From the NCBI GenBank assembly GCA_002340095.1, contig DDKS01000023.1, positions 1 through 38,879 of the forward strand: DNA of 38,879 nt, given 5' to 3'. The translations under genes were made by a program, and so were the position numbers. This stretch comes from Betaproteobacteria bacterium UBA2592. Its GTDB lineage: Bacteria > Pseudomonadota > Gammaproteobacteria > Burkholderiales > Rhodocyclaceae. The number at the start of each line of letters is the position of its first letter. Within the stretch, counting starts at the first letter, position 1. The notes below the pieces were generated by a model. The model worked only from the letters and a program-made list of their open reading frames with translations, did not search any database and had not been told where the DNA came from. Of the stretch, positions 23,698-32,001 are shown in pieces.

Positions 23698-24480
23698 ATG
23701 ATCCGTTCCCTTTGGATTGCCAGTACCGGCCTCGGTGCCCAGCAGACCAACATCGACGTGGTGGCCAACAATCTGGCCAACGTCAGCACCGATGGTTTCA
23801 AGAAGTCCCGGGCCGTGTTCGACGACCTGCTCTATCAGGTCATTCGCCAGCCCGGCGCCCAGTCTTCCCAGCAGACCCAGGTCTCCAACGGCCTGCAACT
23901 GGGCACCGGGGTGCAGCCCGTGTCTACAGCCCGGATCTTCACCCAGGGCAACCTGCAATTTACCCAGAACAGCCTGGATGTGGCCATCAACGGCAATGGC
24001 TTCTTCCAGATCCTGCTGCCCGATGGCAGCACGGCCTATACCCGGAATGGCTCCTTCCAGAAGGACAATCAGGGCAATATCGTCACGCCGGAAGGCTATC
24101 CCCTGCAGCCCAACATCACCATCCCCCAGACGGCGCTGGCAGTGACCATCGGCACCGATGGCACCGTCACCATGACCGAGGCGGGCAATCCCAACCCGGT
24201 CCAGCTGGGCACGATCCAGGTCGCTACCTTCATCAATCCGGGCGGCCTTTACAGCATGGGGGACAACCTCTTCCTGGAGACCGCATCGAGCGGTACGCCG
24301 ACGCCCAATACGCCGGGCTTGAACGGCGCGGGGGTGCTCAAGCAGTTCTATGTGGAAACGTCCAACGTGGATGTGGCCGAGGAGCTGGTGACCATGATCG
24401 AGGCCCAACGGGCCTACGAGCTCAATTCCAAGGTGGTCAGCACGTCCGACCAGATGCTCGCGCGCCTGACCCAGATGTGA
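23698..24480 (+). CDS. flgG: Flagellar distal rod protein FlgG
   Basis: Distal rod protein, 260 residues as in E. coli. The hallmark start MIRSLWIASTGLGAQQTNIDVVANNLANVSTDGFKKSRAVFDDLLYQ is nearly identical to other FlgG proteins. The middle shows AINGNGFFQILLPDGSTAYTRNGSF and the end VDVAEELVTMIEAQRAYELNSKVVSTSDQMLARL. A second open frame runs across flgG into flgH in another phase; only its flgH part is real. Confidence 0.97.
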   Translation: MIRSLWIASTGLGAQQTNIDVVANNLANVSTDGFKKSRAVFDDLLYQVIRQPGAQSSQQTQVSNGLQLGTGVQPVSTARIFTQGNLQFTQNSLDVAINGNGFFQILLPDGSTAYTRNGSFQKDNQGNIVTPEGYPLQPNITIPQTALAVTIGTDGTVTMTEAGNPNPVQLGTIQVATFINPGGLYSMGDNLFLETASSGTPTPNTPGLNGAGVLKQFYVETSNVDVAEELVTMIEAQRAYELNSKVVSTSDQMLARLTQM

Positions 24481-24491
24481 TCGAGGCGACC

Positions 24492-25172
24492 ATGAAAGGC
24501 TTTGCCGTCTTCCTAGCGCTGCCCATCCTCCTGGTGGGCTGCGCCTCCACGCCGCCCACCAGCGTGCATCAGCCCATGACCGCACGACCGGCCTATCAGG
24601 AACCCGCGCCCACCGGCAACGGCAGCATCTTCCAGGCCAATTCGGCCCGGCCCCTGTTCGAGGATCGGCGCGCCCGTTATGTGGGGGACATCCTCACGGT
24701 CAACATCAAGGAAAACAACCGGGCCTCGGCCGAATCCGAGAGCACGGCCACCCGTACTTCCGAGGTGAGCGCCAGGATCGACGCCCTCAATGTGCCGCCC
24801 TTCAACGTCAATCCCCTGAACCGGGTGGCGGGCCTCAATGCCGCGGCCGAAAGCAGCAACACCTTCAGCGGCGGCGGCGATGTGGGCAACACCAACGCGT
24901 TCAACGGCACCATCACCGTGACGGTGATCGAGGTGCTGCCCAACGGCAATCTGCTCGTGTCCGGCGAAAAGCAGGTCTCCATCGGCCATCAGCAGGAATT
25001 CATCCGGCTCTCGGGGGTGGTCAACCCGCGCGACATCCGTTCCGAAAGTCATAGTGTCGATTCCAGCCGGATCGCCGATGCCCGCATCGAGTACAAGGCT
25101 TCGGGCTACATCAGCGAGGCCCAGGTCATGGGCTGGTTGGCACGCTTCTTTCTTTCTGCTCTTCCGTTCTGA
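24492..25172 (+). CDS. flgH: Flagellar L-ring lipoprotein FlgH
   Basis: FlgH forms the outer-membrane L ring. It starts at ATG 24492 with GAGG at 24484-24487, giving a lipoprotein signal ending in LLVGC with the lipid-attached cysteine at residue 17. Conserved segments are SIFQANSARPLFEDRRARYVGDILTVNIKENNRASAESES, NAFNGTITVTVIEVLPNGNLLVSGEKQVSIG and the end YISEAQVMGWLARFFLSALPF. Length 226 is normal. flgI follows after 14 bases. Confidence 0.95.
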   Translation: MKGFAVFLALPILLVGCASTPPTSVHQPMTARPAYQEPAPTGNGSIFQANSARPLFEDRRARYVGDILTVNIKENNRASAESESTATRTSEVSARIDALNVPPFNVNPLNRVAGLNAAAESSNTFSGGGDVGNTNAFNGTITVTVIEVLPNGNLLVSGEKQVSIGHQQEFIRLSGVVNPRDIRSESHSVDSSRIADARIEYKASGYISEAQVMGWLARFFLSALPF

Positions 25173-25186
25173 TATGGGAGTGCATC

Positions 25187-26287
25187 ATGGCAGGTCTGAC
25201 AACCACTTTCCTGGGCCGGGCGGCAATTCTCGCCGTCCTGGGCGCCTTGTCAGCCTGGTCCTTGCCGGCCAGTGCCGAGCGCATCAAGGAGCTGGCTACG
25301 GTCCAGGGCGTACGTAACAACCAACTGGTGGGTTACGGTCTGGTGGTGGGGCTGGACAACAGCGGCGACCAGACGACCCAGACGCCCTTCACCTCCCAGT
25401 CCGTCATCAACATGCTCTCCCAGATGGGAGTGAACATTCCCCTGGACCAGGCCAAGAGCATCCAGCTGAAGAACGTGGCGGCGGTGATGGTCACCGCCAA
25501 CCATCCTCCGTTTGCCCGGCCCGGCCAGACCATTGACGTGACGGTTTCTTCCGTGGGCAACGCCAAGAGCCTGCGGGGCGGTACCTTGTTGATGACGCCC
25601 CTGAAAGGCGCGGATGGCCAGACCTATGCCATCGCCCAGGGGCATGTGGTGGTCGGCGGTGCCGGGGCCTCGGCACCGGGGGCCAAGGTGCAGGTCAATC
25701 ATCTGTCGGCAGGCCGGATTCCGGGGGGGGCTACGGTGGAGCGCAGCGTACCCACCAACCTGGGGCAAGGTCCCCATGTGATCTACGAGCTGGCCGAGGC
25801 CGACTTCGAGACGGCCCGTCGGGTGGTCGAGGCCATCAATCGCCAGATGGGCAACGGAGTGGCCCAGGCCCTGGATGGCCGTCAGATCCGCGTGCTTGCG
25901 CCCGAACAACCGGATGCGCGGGTCGCCTTCATGGGCCGGCTGGAAAACATCGAGGTGGCGCCCACCCGCTCCCCGGCCAAGGTGGTGATGAATCCCCGCA
26001 CCGGTTCGGTGGTGATGAACCAGCAGGTGACCATCGAGGCTTGCGCCATCTCCCATGGCAATCTTTCGGTCATCGTCACCAATGACGCAGGGGCCGACGG
26101 AGCGCCCCAGGGCAACGTGCGGCTGGCCCAGGACGGGACCAACCTGCTCAATCTCAAGGCGGGCACGAATCTGGCCGAGGTGGTGAAAGCCCTCAATTCT
26201 CTCGGGGCCAATCCCCAGGATCTGCTGGCCATCCTGCAGGCCATGAAGGCCGCCGGTGCCCTGCGGGCGGAACTGGAGATCATCTGA
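25187..26287 (+). CDS. flgI: Flagellar P-ring protein FlgI
   Basis: FlgI forms the periplasmic P ring with help from FlgA. A cleavable signal peptide covers about residues 1-30 (LPASA before ERIKEL). The mature start ELATVQGVRNNQLVGYGLVVGLDNSGDQT is strongly conserved, as are TPFTSQSVINMLSQMGV and the end LNLKAGTNLAEVVKALNSLGANPQDLLAILQAMKAAGALRAEL. Length 366 matches E. coli (365). The stop overlaps the flgJ start by one base. Confidence 0.96.
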   Translation: MAGLTTTFLGRAAILAVLGALSAWSLPASAERIKELATVQGVRNNQLVGYGLVVGLDNSGDQTTQTPFTSQSVINMLSQMGVNIPLDQAKSIQLKNVAAVMVTANHPPFARPGQTIDVTVSSVGNAKSLRGGTLLMTPLKGADGQTYAIAQGHVVVGGAGASAPGAKVQVNHLSAGRIPGGATVERSVPTNLGQGPHVIYELAEADFETARRVVEAINRQMGNGVAQALDGRQIRVLAPEQPDARVAFMGRLENIEVAPTRSPAKVVMNPRTGSVVMNQQVTIEACAISHGNLSVIVTNDAGADGAPQGNVRLAQDGTNLLNLKAGTNLAEVVKALNSLGANPQDLLAILQAMKAAGALRAELEII

Positions 26288-27234
26288 TGGGCATCAAGCC
26301 TGTCGAGCCCCAGGGCCTGGCGGCCGATGTCCGGGGGGCGCAGGATCTCCGGGCGCGCATGAAAACCGATCCCGGGGCCGGCCTGAAATCGGCCGCCCAG
26401 GAGTTCGAGGCTTTGTTCCTGCAGATGATGATGAAGTCCATGCGCGCCACCACCAGCCAGGACAGTCTGCTGGACAGCGATGCGAGCCGCTTCTTCACGG
26501 GTATGCTAGACCAGCAGGTGGCCCTGAATCTCTCCCGGAGCGGAGGTCTCGGGCTGGCCGAACTGCTCGAGCAGCAGTTGAGCCGGCAGCTGGCGGAGAG
26601 CGGCGGGCGGCCGGCAAGTATTTCCGCCGCGCCCCGGTCCGAATTGCCGCTGGCCCGGCCTTCCGGCCAGCAGGACCGGGGGGCGTCCTTGCAGCCTCCG
26701 GTCCAGCGGGCCGCAGCGGCACCGCTTCAGGCATACCAATCCTCTCCGGCCCAGGAGGTGCCCCAGACACCCAAAGCGTTCGTGGACCAGCTCTGGCCTC
26801 ATGCGGTCGAAGCCAGCCGGATCACGGGAATCCCTCCCCAGTTCCTGGTGGCCCATGCGGCCCTGGAGAGTGGCTGGGGCAAGCGGGACATCCGCAATCC
26901 CGATGGTTCCCCTTCCCATAACCTGTTCGGCATCAAGGCTGGTCGCAGCTGGCAGGGGAAGACCACGGAAATCGTCACGACCGAGTATGTGGATGGGCAG
27001 CCGGTCAAGACGAAGGAAAGCTTCCGTTCCTACGGGTCCTACGCCGAAGCCTTCCAGGACTATGCCCAGCTGCTGCGTGGCAATCCTCGCTATGGCGCCG
27101 TGATTGGCTCCCAGGATGGCACGGAGTTTGCGAGAAGGCTGCAGCAGGCGGGTTATGCCACCGATCCCCGATACGCGGAGAAGCTGGCGGGAATCATCAA
27201 CGGATCCACGCTCAGACAAGCCCTGATCGGTTGA
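26287..27234 (+). CDS. flgJ: Peptidoglycan hydrolase / rod cap protein FlgJ
   Basis: Two-domain FlgJ. Residues about 30-100 are the rod-capping domain (AAQEFEALFLQMMMKSMRATT, FFTGMLDQQVALNLSRSGGLGLAELL). A Pro/Ala/Gln linker spans about 105-155. Residues about 160-315 are a glucosaminidase-type muramidase with catalytic glutamate E194 in AHAALESGWGKR, followed by HNLFGIKAGRSWQGK and SFRSYGSYAEAFQDYAQLL. It digests cell-wall glycan for the rod to pass. Length 315 equals the usual beta/gamma form (E. coli 313). Confidence 0.95.
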   Translation: MGIKPVEPQGLAADVRGAQDLRARMKTDPGAGLKSAAQEFEALFLQMMMKSMRATTSQDSLLDSDASRFFTGMLDQQVALNLSRSGGLGLAELLEQQLSRQLAESGGRPASISAAPRSELPLARPSGQQDRGASLQPPVQRAAAAPLQAYQSSPAQEVPQTPKAFVDQLWPHAVEASRITGIPPQFLVAHAALESGWGKRDIRNPDGSPSHNLFGIKAGRSWQGKTTEIVTTEYVDGQPVKTKESFRSYGSYAEAFQDYAQLLRGNPRYGAVIGSQDGTEFARRLQQAGYATDPRYAEKLAGIINGSTLRQALIG

Positions 27235-27241
27235 GGTAGGT

Positions 27242-27268
27242 TCAGAAACCCACCGCGTGTGCCGATAA
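27242..27268 (+). promoter_or_regulatory. Sigma-28 (FliA) promoter of flgK-flgL
   Basis: TCAG at 27242-27245, 15 bases, then a perfect -10 GCCGATAA at 27261-27268. The -35 matches the TCAA form with one mismatch. It lies in the 59-base gap between flgJ and flgK, 26 bases before the flgK ATG. Confidence 0.82.
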
Positions 27269-27293
27269 ACAACGGCAGAACCGGAGAAGAATC

Positions 27294-29282
27294 ATGAGCC
27301 TCTTGAATACCGGCGTGACCGCGTTGAACACGGCCCAACTGGGACTGGCCACGACGCAGCACAATATCGCCAACGCCAATACGGCCGGGTACAGCCGGCA
27401 AACCATCATGCAGGCGGTCAACGTCCCAATGATGACCGGGGCGGGCGCCATCGGCATGGGGGTGCATGTGGCGACGGTGGTGCGCAGCTATAGCGCCGTG
27501 CTGCAAAACCAGGTGAATTCCGCCCAGAGCAAGTCGAGCGAGCTGGATACTTATCACAGCATGATTGCCCGCATCGACAATTTGCTGGCGGATTCCACTT
27601 CCGGCATTTCTCCGACCCTTGCCAGCTTTTTCCAGGGCGTTCAGGACGTGGCCGCCAATCCGAACCTGATCTCGGCACGCCAGTCCATGGCCAGTTCCGC
27701 CCAGGCCCTGGTGACCCGCTTCCAGACCCTGGAGCGGCGCTTGGCCGAACTCCACGATGAGACCAATGGACGCATCCGCGATACGGTTGGGTTGATCAAT
27801 TCCTATAGCAAGCAAATTGCCTTGCTCAACGAGAAGATCGTGGCGCTGAGCACCTCCGGGCAGCATACGCCCAACGACCTGCTCGATCAGCGTGACCAGA
27901 TGGTGCTCGAACTCAACAAGCTGGTCCGGGTGAGCACCGTGCAGGATTCCCAAGGCGCCATCAACGTGTTCGCCGGCATGGGGCAGCAACTCGTGGTGGG
28001 CAACCAGGTGGTGCCCCTGGAAGCGCGCCCCTCGACCCGGGACCCGGAGCGCTATGTGGTGGCCCAGCAGGGCAGCATCGCCGAACTGCCCGAGAATTAC
28101 CTTGACGGCGGCGAGCTGGGCGGACTCTTCTCGTTCCGGAATCAGGCGCTGGACCAGGCTAGCAATGCCTTGGGGCATATGGCAGCGAGCCTGGCGCTTA
28201 CGGTCAATGCCCAGCAGGCCCTGGGTCAGGATCTGCTCGGCAATGTGCTTGGCCAGGTCGGGTTCGTTTCCCGGTTTTTCGACATCACCGCCCCCAAGGC
28301 CGTCGAGAACACCATGAACACCGGTACGGGGGGGATCGCCAGTTTCACGTTCGATCCGCCCCAGCAATCCGCCGCCGGGAATTTCTATACTCAGCTGACC
28401 GGCAGTGACTACGAGGTTCGCTTCACTGCCGGCGGCAATTTCACCGTCCGGCGCTTGAGTGACGACGCGATCGTGGCCTCCGGTACCGAGGGGACCGCGG
28501 TGAACTTCGATGGCTTGACCCTCGATTTCAGCACCGGGCATGCCGCCGGAGATACTTATTTCTTGCAGCCCACCCGGGAAATCGCGCGCAACATCACGGT
28601 CAACCAGGAAATTGCCGGGGACGTGCGCCGTATTGCCGCGGCTGCTCCGGTACGCACCGTCCCGGGGACGGCCAACACTGGTACTGCCATCCTTTCCCAG
28701 GGAGAAGTGGCGCCGGGTTACAACCTGGCCATGATAGATTTGCCGCCCGTTTTGCCGGATACCCAGCCCGGGCTCAAGCTGACCATCGAGGATGATGGCA
28801 GTGGTGGCCTGCAGATTAACGGGGCTTTCCCCGGGGCGCCCATCGCCTATACCGGGGCCACCACGATCAATTTCGGGGGGTTCAGCTTTTCCATCTCGGC
28901 GGGGGGGCGCGAGAACGACGTGTTCTTCATTCAGCCCAACACCAACGGTGTGGCCGATGCCCGCAATATCGTCAAGATCGGTACGCTGCAGACGGCCAAC
29001 ACCATGAGCGGGAACAGCACTGCCGGTACTGCCACCTTCCAGGTGTCCTATGCCCAGCTGGTGAGCGACATCGGCACCAAGACCAAGACCGCGCTGGTCG
29101 ATGGCAAGGCCCAGACCACGGTGCTGGAGCAGGCTCTGGCTGCCCGGGACGCGGTTTCCGGGGTGAATCTGGATGAGGAGGCGGCCAACCTGATCAAGTA
29201 CCAGCAAGCCTACCAGGCCGCCGCCAAGATGATGAACACGGCTTCTGTCTTGTTTGATGCCCTGCTCAGCATCGGTCGCTAG
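27294..29282 (+). CDS. flgK: Flagellar hook-associated protein 1 FlgK
   Basis: First junction protein between hook and filament. N-terminal motif LNTAQLGLATTQHNIANANTAGYSRQTI and C-terminal VSGVNLDEEAANLIKYQQAYQAAAKMMNTASVLFDALLSIGR are standard. Length 662 is longer than E. coli (547). The extra length is in the middle, where two beta-rich segments look alike: FDGLTLDFSTGHAAGDTYFLQP (about 402-423) and FGGFSFSISAGGRENDVFFIQP (about 526-547); a similar ITGAPAAGDSFSIRAS occurs in FlgL. GGAG upstream serves ATG 27294. FliA-dependent promoter directly upstream. Confidence 0.95.
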   Translation: MSLLNTGVTALNTAQLGLATTQHNIANANTAGYSRQTIMQAVNVPMMTGAGAIGMGVHVATVVRSYSAVLQNQVNSAQSKSSELDTYHSMIARIDNLLADSTSGISPTLASFFQGVQDVAANPNLISARQSMASSAQALVTRFQTLERRLAELHDETNGRIRDTVGLINSYSKQIALLNEKIVALSTSGQHTPNDLLDQRDQMVLELNKLVRVSTVQDSQGAINVFAGMGQQLVVGNQVVPLEARPSTRDPERYVVAQQGSIAELPENYLDGGELGGLFSFRNQALDQASNALGHMAASLALTVNAQQALGQDLLGNVLGQVGFVSRFFDITAPKAVENTMNTGTGGIASFTFDPPQQSAAGNFYTQLTGSDYEVRFTAGGNFTVRRLSDDAIVASGTEGTAVNFDGLTLDFSTGHAAGDTYFLQPTREIARNITVNQEIAGDVRRIAAAAPVRTVPGTANTGTAILSQGEVAPGYNLAMIDLPPVLPDTQPGLKLTIEDDGSGGLQINGAFPGAPIAYTGATTINFGGFSFSISAGGRENDVFFIQPNTNGVADARNIVKIGTLQTANTMSGNSTAGTATFQVSYAQLVSDIGTKTKTALVDGKAQTTVLEQALAARDAVSGVNLDEEAANLIKYQQAYQAAAKMMNTASVLFDALLSIGR

Positions 29283-29292
29283 GAGAGCTGCC

Positions 29293-30480
29293 ATGAGAAT
29301 CAGCACCAATCAGCTTTATGACAACGGTACGAACGGGCTGTTGCGCAACCAGTATGACTTGTTCAAGCTCCAGAACCAGTTTTCCACGGGGCGGCGGGTG
29401 GTGACGCCGGCCGATGATCCGGTGGCGGCCGCCCAGGCTCTGGTCACGGAACAGAAGAAGAGCGTCAACGAACAGTTCCTGGATAACCAGGCCAATGCCC
29501 GGACCCAGCTGGCCGAGCTCGAAAGCTTGATGAAGTCCGTGGGCGACGAGCTGATCAACACCAAGAGCCGTTGGGTAGAGGCCGGCAACGGTGCTTATTC
29601 CGATGCCGAGCTCAAGGCGATTGCGGTGGACATCCGCGGTAAGTTCCAGCACCTGCTTGGCATCGCCAACAGTGCTGATGCCAACGGCTTATACCGTTTT
29701 GCCGGTTTCCAGGGGGCTACCCGGCCTTTTGTGCTGGAAAATGGCCAGGTGGTTTACCAGGGGGACAGTGGTGCCCGGCAACTCCAGGTGGAGGCGAGCC
29801 GTTTTACGGAAGTCAGTTATTCCGGCCATCGCTTTTTCGAGGCGATTCCGGAGGGCAACGGGGTCTTCGTGACGGGGGCGGCTGACACCAACACCGGGAG
29901 CGGTGTGATCAGCAATGGTTCCATCGTCGGTGCCTTTACCGGAGGGCCTTACAGCATCAACTTCACTTCGCCGACCACTTACCAAGTGCTGGACCCCCTT
30001 AGCAACGTGCTGTCCAGCGGAACTTATGTCGAGGGCGGAAGTATCGACATCGGCGCACCGGCGGTGGCCCGGGTCGAAATCACCGGGGCTCCCGCAGCAG
30101 GTGACTCGTTTTCCATCCGTGCCAGTGCCACGGAAAGCATTTTCACCACCCTCGATACCTTCATTCAGACCCTGGAAGGCGGCAAGTCGAATCCTGCCGC
30201 TTTCCAGAATGCCATGCTCCGGGTGGGCGCCAGCCTGGAGCAGGGCCTCCAGCATGTGCTCGATTCCCGGGCCGATGTGGGGGCCCGCCTGGTGGAACTG
30301 GATGCCCTTTCGGCCCTGGGAGATGATCTGGATGTGCAGTACCAGTCGCAGATTTCGGACTTGATGGATCTGGACTACACCAAGGCGGTGTCGGATCTGT
30401 CGAAGAACCAGCTGCAGCTTCAGGCCGCCCAGCAATCCTTTCTCAAGGTTACCAGTCTGAGCCTGTTCAATTTCCTATGA
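29293..30480 (+). CDS. flgL: Flagellar hook-associated protein 3 FlgL
   Basis: Second junction protein, flagellin-like at both ends: MRISTNQLYDNGTNGLLRNQYDLFKLQNQFSTGRRVVTPADDPVAAAQAL at the start and LGDDLDVQYQSQISDLMDLDYTKAVSDLSKNQLQLQAAQQSFLKVTSLSLFNFL at the end (cited in pieces of the family pattern). Length 395 versus 317 in E. coli, with a beta-rich insert near residues 200-290. ATG 29293 has AGGAGAG at 29281-29287, just after the flgK stop. The lipoprotein gene that follows overlaps the stop by four bases. Confidence 0.94.
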   Translation: MRISTNQLYDNGTNGLLRNQYDLFKLQNQFSTGRRVVTPADDPVAAAQALVTEQKKSVNEQFLDNQANARTQLAELESLMKSVGDELINTKSRWVEAGNGAYSDAELKAIAVDIRGKFQHLLGIANSADANGLYRFAGFQGATRPFVLENGQVVYQGDSGARQLQVEASRFTEVSYSGHRFFEAIPEGNGVFVTGAADTNTGSGVISNGSIVGAFTGGPYSINFTSPTTYQVLDPLSNVLSSGTYVEGGSIDIGAPAVARVEITGAPAAGDSFSIRASATESIFTTLDTFIQTLEGGKSNPAAFQNAMLRVGASLEQGLQHVLDSRADVGARLVELDALSALGDDLDVQYQSQISDLMDLDYTKAVSDLSKNQLQLQAAQQSFLKVTSLSLFNFL

Positions 30481-30926
30481 AGCGCTCCCTTGTCTGCCTT
30501 TGCCTGGGACTGGCCTGTCTGGCTGGCTGTGCATCCACGGCGGGGGGGGAGGATTCCTTCGCTGAAACCGATGCCATCCAGGATGCGGCGGCCCTGGGGT
30601 TGGCAAGCCGTCTGCTCGCACCCAAGTCCGGGGACTGGATCACTTTCGGGATCGCCTACCTGATTTACGACCCCCTGGCGCCGAACTGGGAGATTCAGGA
30701 AACCCGGGTGAGCGAGGATGTATTTCACATGCAGTTGCGCATGAAGCGGCACCATCAGGGCGGCGAGGGGGAATCCCTGCTGGTCCTCAAGCGGCGTGCG
30801 GCCCAGCTGCAGCGTCAGCTGGGCTATGCCAGCTACCGTATCCTGGAATACACGGAGGGCATCGACTCCCGCTCCCTGGGGGCGCGCCGTTTCGGGGAGG
30901 GCAGCGTCCAGCTGGTGCGGCGCTGA
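30477..30926 (+). CDS. Unrecognised lipoprotein co-encoded with flgK-flgL
   Basis: I do not recognise a family. The 149-residue product has a lipoprotein signal (MKRSLVCLCLGLACLAGC) with the lipidated cysteine at residue 18, preceded by the lipobox LAGC. The next residues ASTAGGED carry no aspartate at +2, so outer-membrane sorting is expected. The mature part includes SGDWITFGIAYLIYDPLAP, RMKRHHQGG and a C-terminal segment with LVLKRRAAQLQRQLGY and RILEYTEGIDS. The ATG overlaps the flgL stop (ATGA), so it is translationally coupled and probably FliA-dependent through the flgK promoter. A role in the flagellum or its outer-membrane surroundings is inference from location only. Confidence 0.8.
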   Translation: MKRSLVCLCLGLACLAGCASTAGGEDSFAETDAIQDAAALGLASRLLAPKSGDWITFGIAYLIYDPLAPNWEIQETRVSEDVFHMQLRMKRHHQGGEGESLLVLKRRAAQLQRQLGYASYRILEYTEGIDSRSLGARRFGEGSVQLVRR

Positions 30927-30941
30927 TCCCGTGCGCCCGGG

Positions 30942-30956
30942 CCCCCTGTCAGGGGG
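30942..30956. terminator. Hairpin at the convergent end of the lipoprotein gene and fliR
   Basis: CCCCCT (30942-30947), loop GTC, AGGGGG (30951-30956): a perfect 6-bp GC-rich stem between the two converging genes, overlapping the fliR stop codon. No T-tract follows in either direction, so it may be a weak or Rho-assisted stop. Confidence 0.4.
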
Positions 30957-31730
30957 GGGGCAGGGCAAAGTAGAGCATCGCGTTCAGCCCTTCGTTGAAG
31001 ATGCGTTCGAGGGGAACCGGCAGATAGCTCATCATCAAGTACAGACCGACAAAGCCCAGGGCCAGGGTGACAGGAAAGCCGATGGCGAACAGGTTGAGCT
31101 GGGGGCTGCCCGGTTCAGTACGCCCATGGCCAGGTTGGTGATGAGCAGGATGACCACGACCGGCAGGGACAGCAGCAGGCCGGTGGAGAAGATCTTGCCC
31201 CCCAGGGAGGCCAGCAGGTGCCAGCTGTCGGCTCCCAGAGGGGTGGGGGAGATCGGGATGGCGACAAAGCTCTGGGCCATGACCGAGAAATAGATCAGGT
31301 GTCCGTTCAGGGCGAGGAACAGCAGGGTGGTGAGCATGGTCATGAAGTTGGCGATGACTGAAGTCTGCGCCGTGCTCTGGGGATCGTAGAAGGTGGCGAA
31401 GCCCAGACCCATCTGGAAGGCGACGAGGGTCGAGGCCATTTCCACCGCGGTGAAGATGATGCGCATGGAGAGTCCCATGCCGATGCCGATCAGGATCTGC
31501 TGGGCCAGTATCCACAGCCCCAGCCCCGAGGCCGGAGTGACCGGCGGCATTGGCGGCAGGATGGGCATCACCCCCAGGGTGAGGACCAGCCCCAGGATCA
31601 GCCGCACCCGGCGCGGCATCCCTGCGCTGCTGAGGAAGGGCGCCGTGGCCGCCACAGCCAGGATGCGGGCCAGGGGGTAGATGAAGCTGGCGATCCAGAG
31701 GTCCAGTTGCGCGGAACTGACGCTGATCAC
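30949..31730 (-). pseudogene. fliR: Flagellar export gate protein FliR, interrupted by an apparent one-base frameshift
   Basis: FliR is one of the membrane export-gate proteins (with FliP and FliQ). From GTG 31730 the frame reads a normal FliR (MISVSSAQLDLWIASFIYPLARI on to ITNLAMGVLNRAAP), then continues out of family as SSTCSPSAF and stops early at 31035. The correct end, QLNLFAIGFPVTLALGFVGLYLM to NAMLYFALPPP, is in the next frame, ending at 30949. The two parts join exactly at a run of five G on the plus strand (31101-31105); one more base would give AAPQLNLF and a product of about 260 residues, the normal length. Either a real mutation, a sequencing error at a homopolymer, or recoding. 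Confidence 0.85.
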
Positions 31731-31731
31731 G

Positions 31732-32001
31732 TTAGCCGATGATGTTGGGGATGCTCTCCAGCATCCGGCGCATGAACTCGACCATGAGTTGCAGCATCCA
31801 CGGGCCGGCCAGGAGCAGGGCGATGAATACGGCCACCAGCTTGGGGATGAAAGACAAGGTGGCCTCGTTGATCTGGGTTGCGGCCTGGAAGATGCTGATG
31901 ATCAGGCCCACCAGCAGGGCTACCAGCATCAGAGGGCCGGCCAGCAACAGGGAGGTCTCGATGGCCTGGCGGCCGATTTCCATGACGGTACCGGTGTTCA
32001 T
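31732..32001 (-). CDS. fliQ: Flagellar export gate protein FliQ
   Basis: Small membrane export-gate protein, 89 residues as in E. coli, with two helices: SLLLAGPLMLVALLVGLIISIFQAATQINEATLSFIPKLV and the second near LVAVFIALLLAGPWMLQLM. It starts at ATG 32001, overlapping the fliP stop by four bases; one base separates its stop from the fliR GTG. Confidence 0.96.
   Translation of the reverse strand: MNTGTVMEIGRQAIETSLLLAGPLMLVALLVGLIISIFQAATQINEATLSFIPKLVAVFIALLLAGPWMLQLMVEFMRRMLESIPNIIG

Noticed and set aside
23712..24491. Upstream part of the long frame that ends as flgH
   Set aside because: It overlaps flgG in another phase; the lipoprotein signal and ribosome site place the flgH start at 24492.
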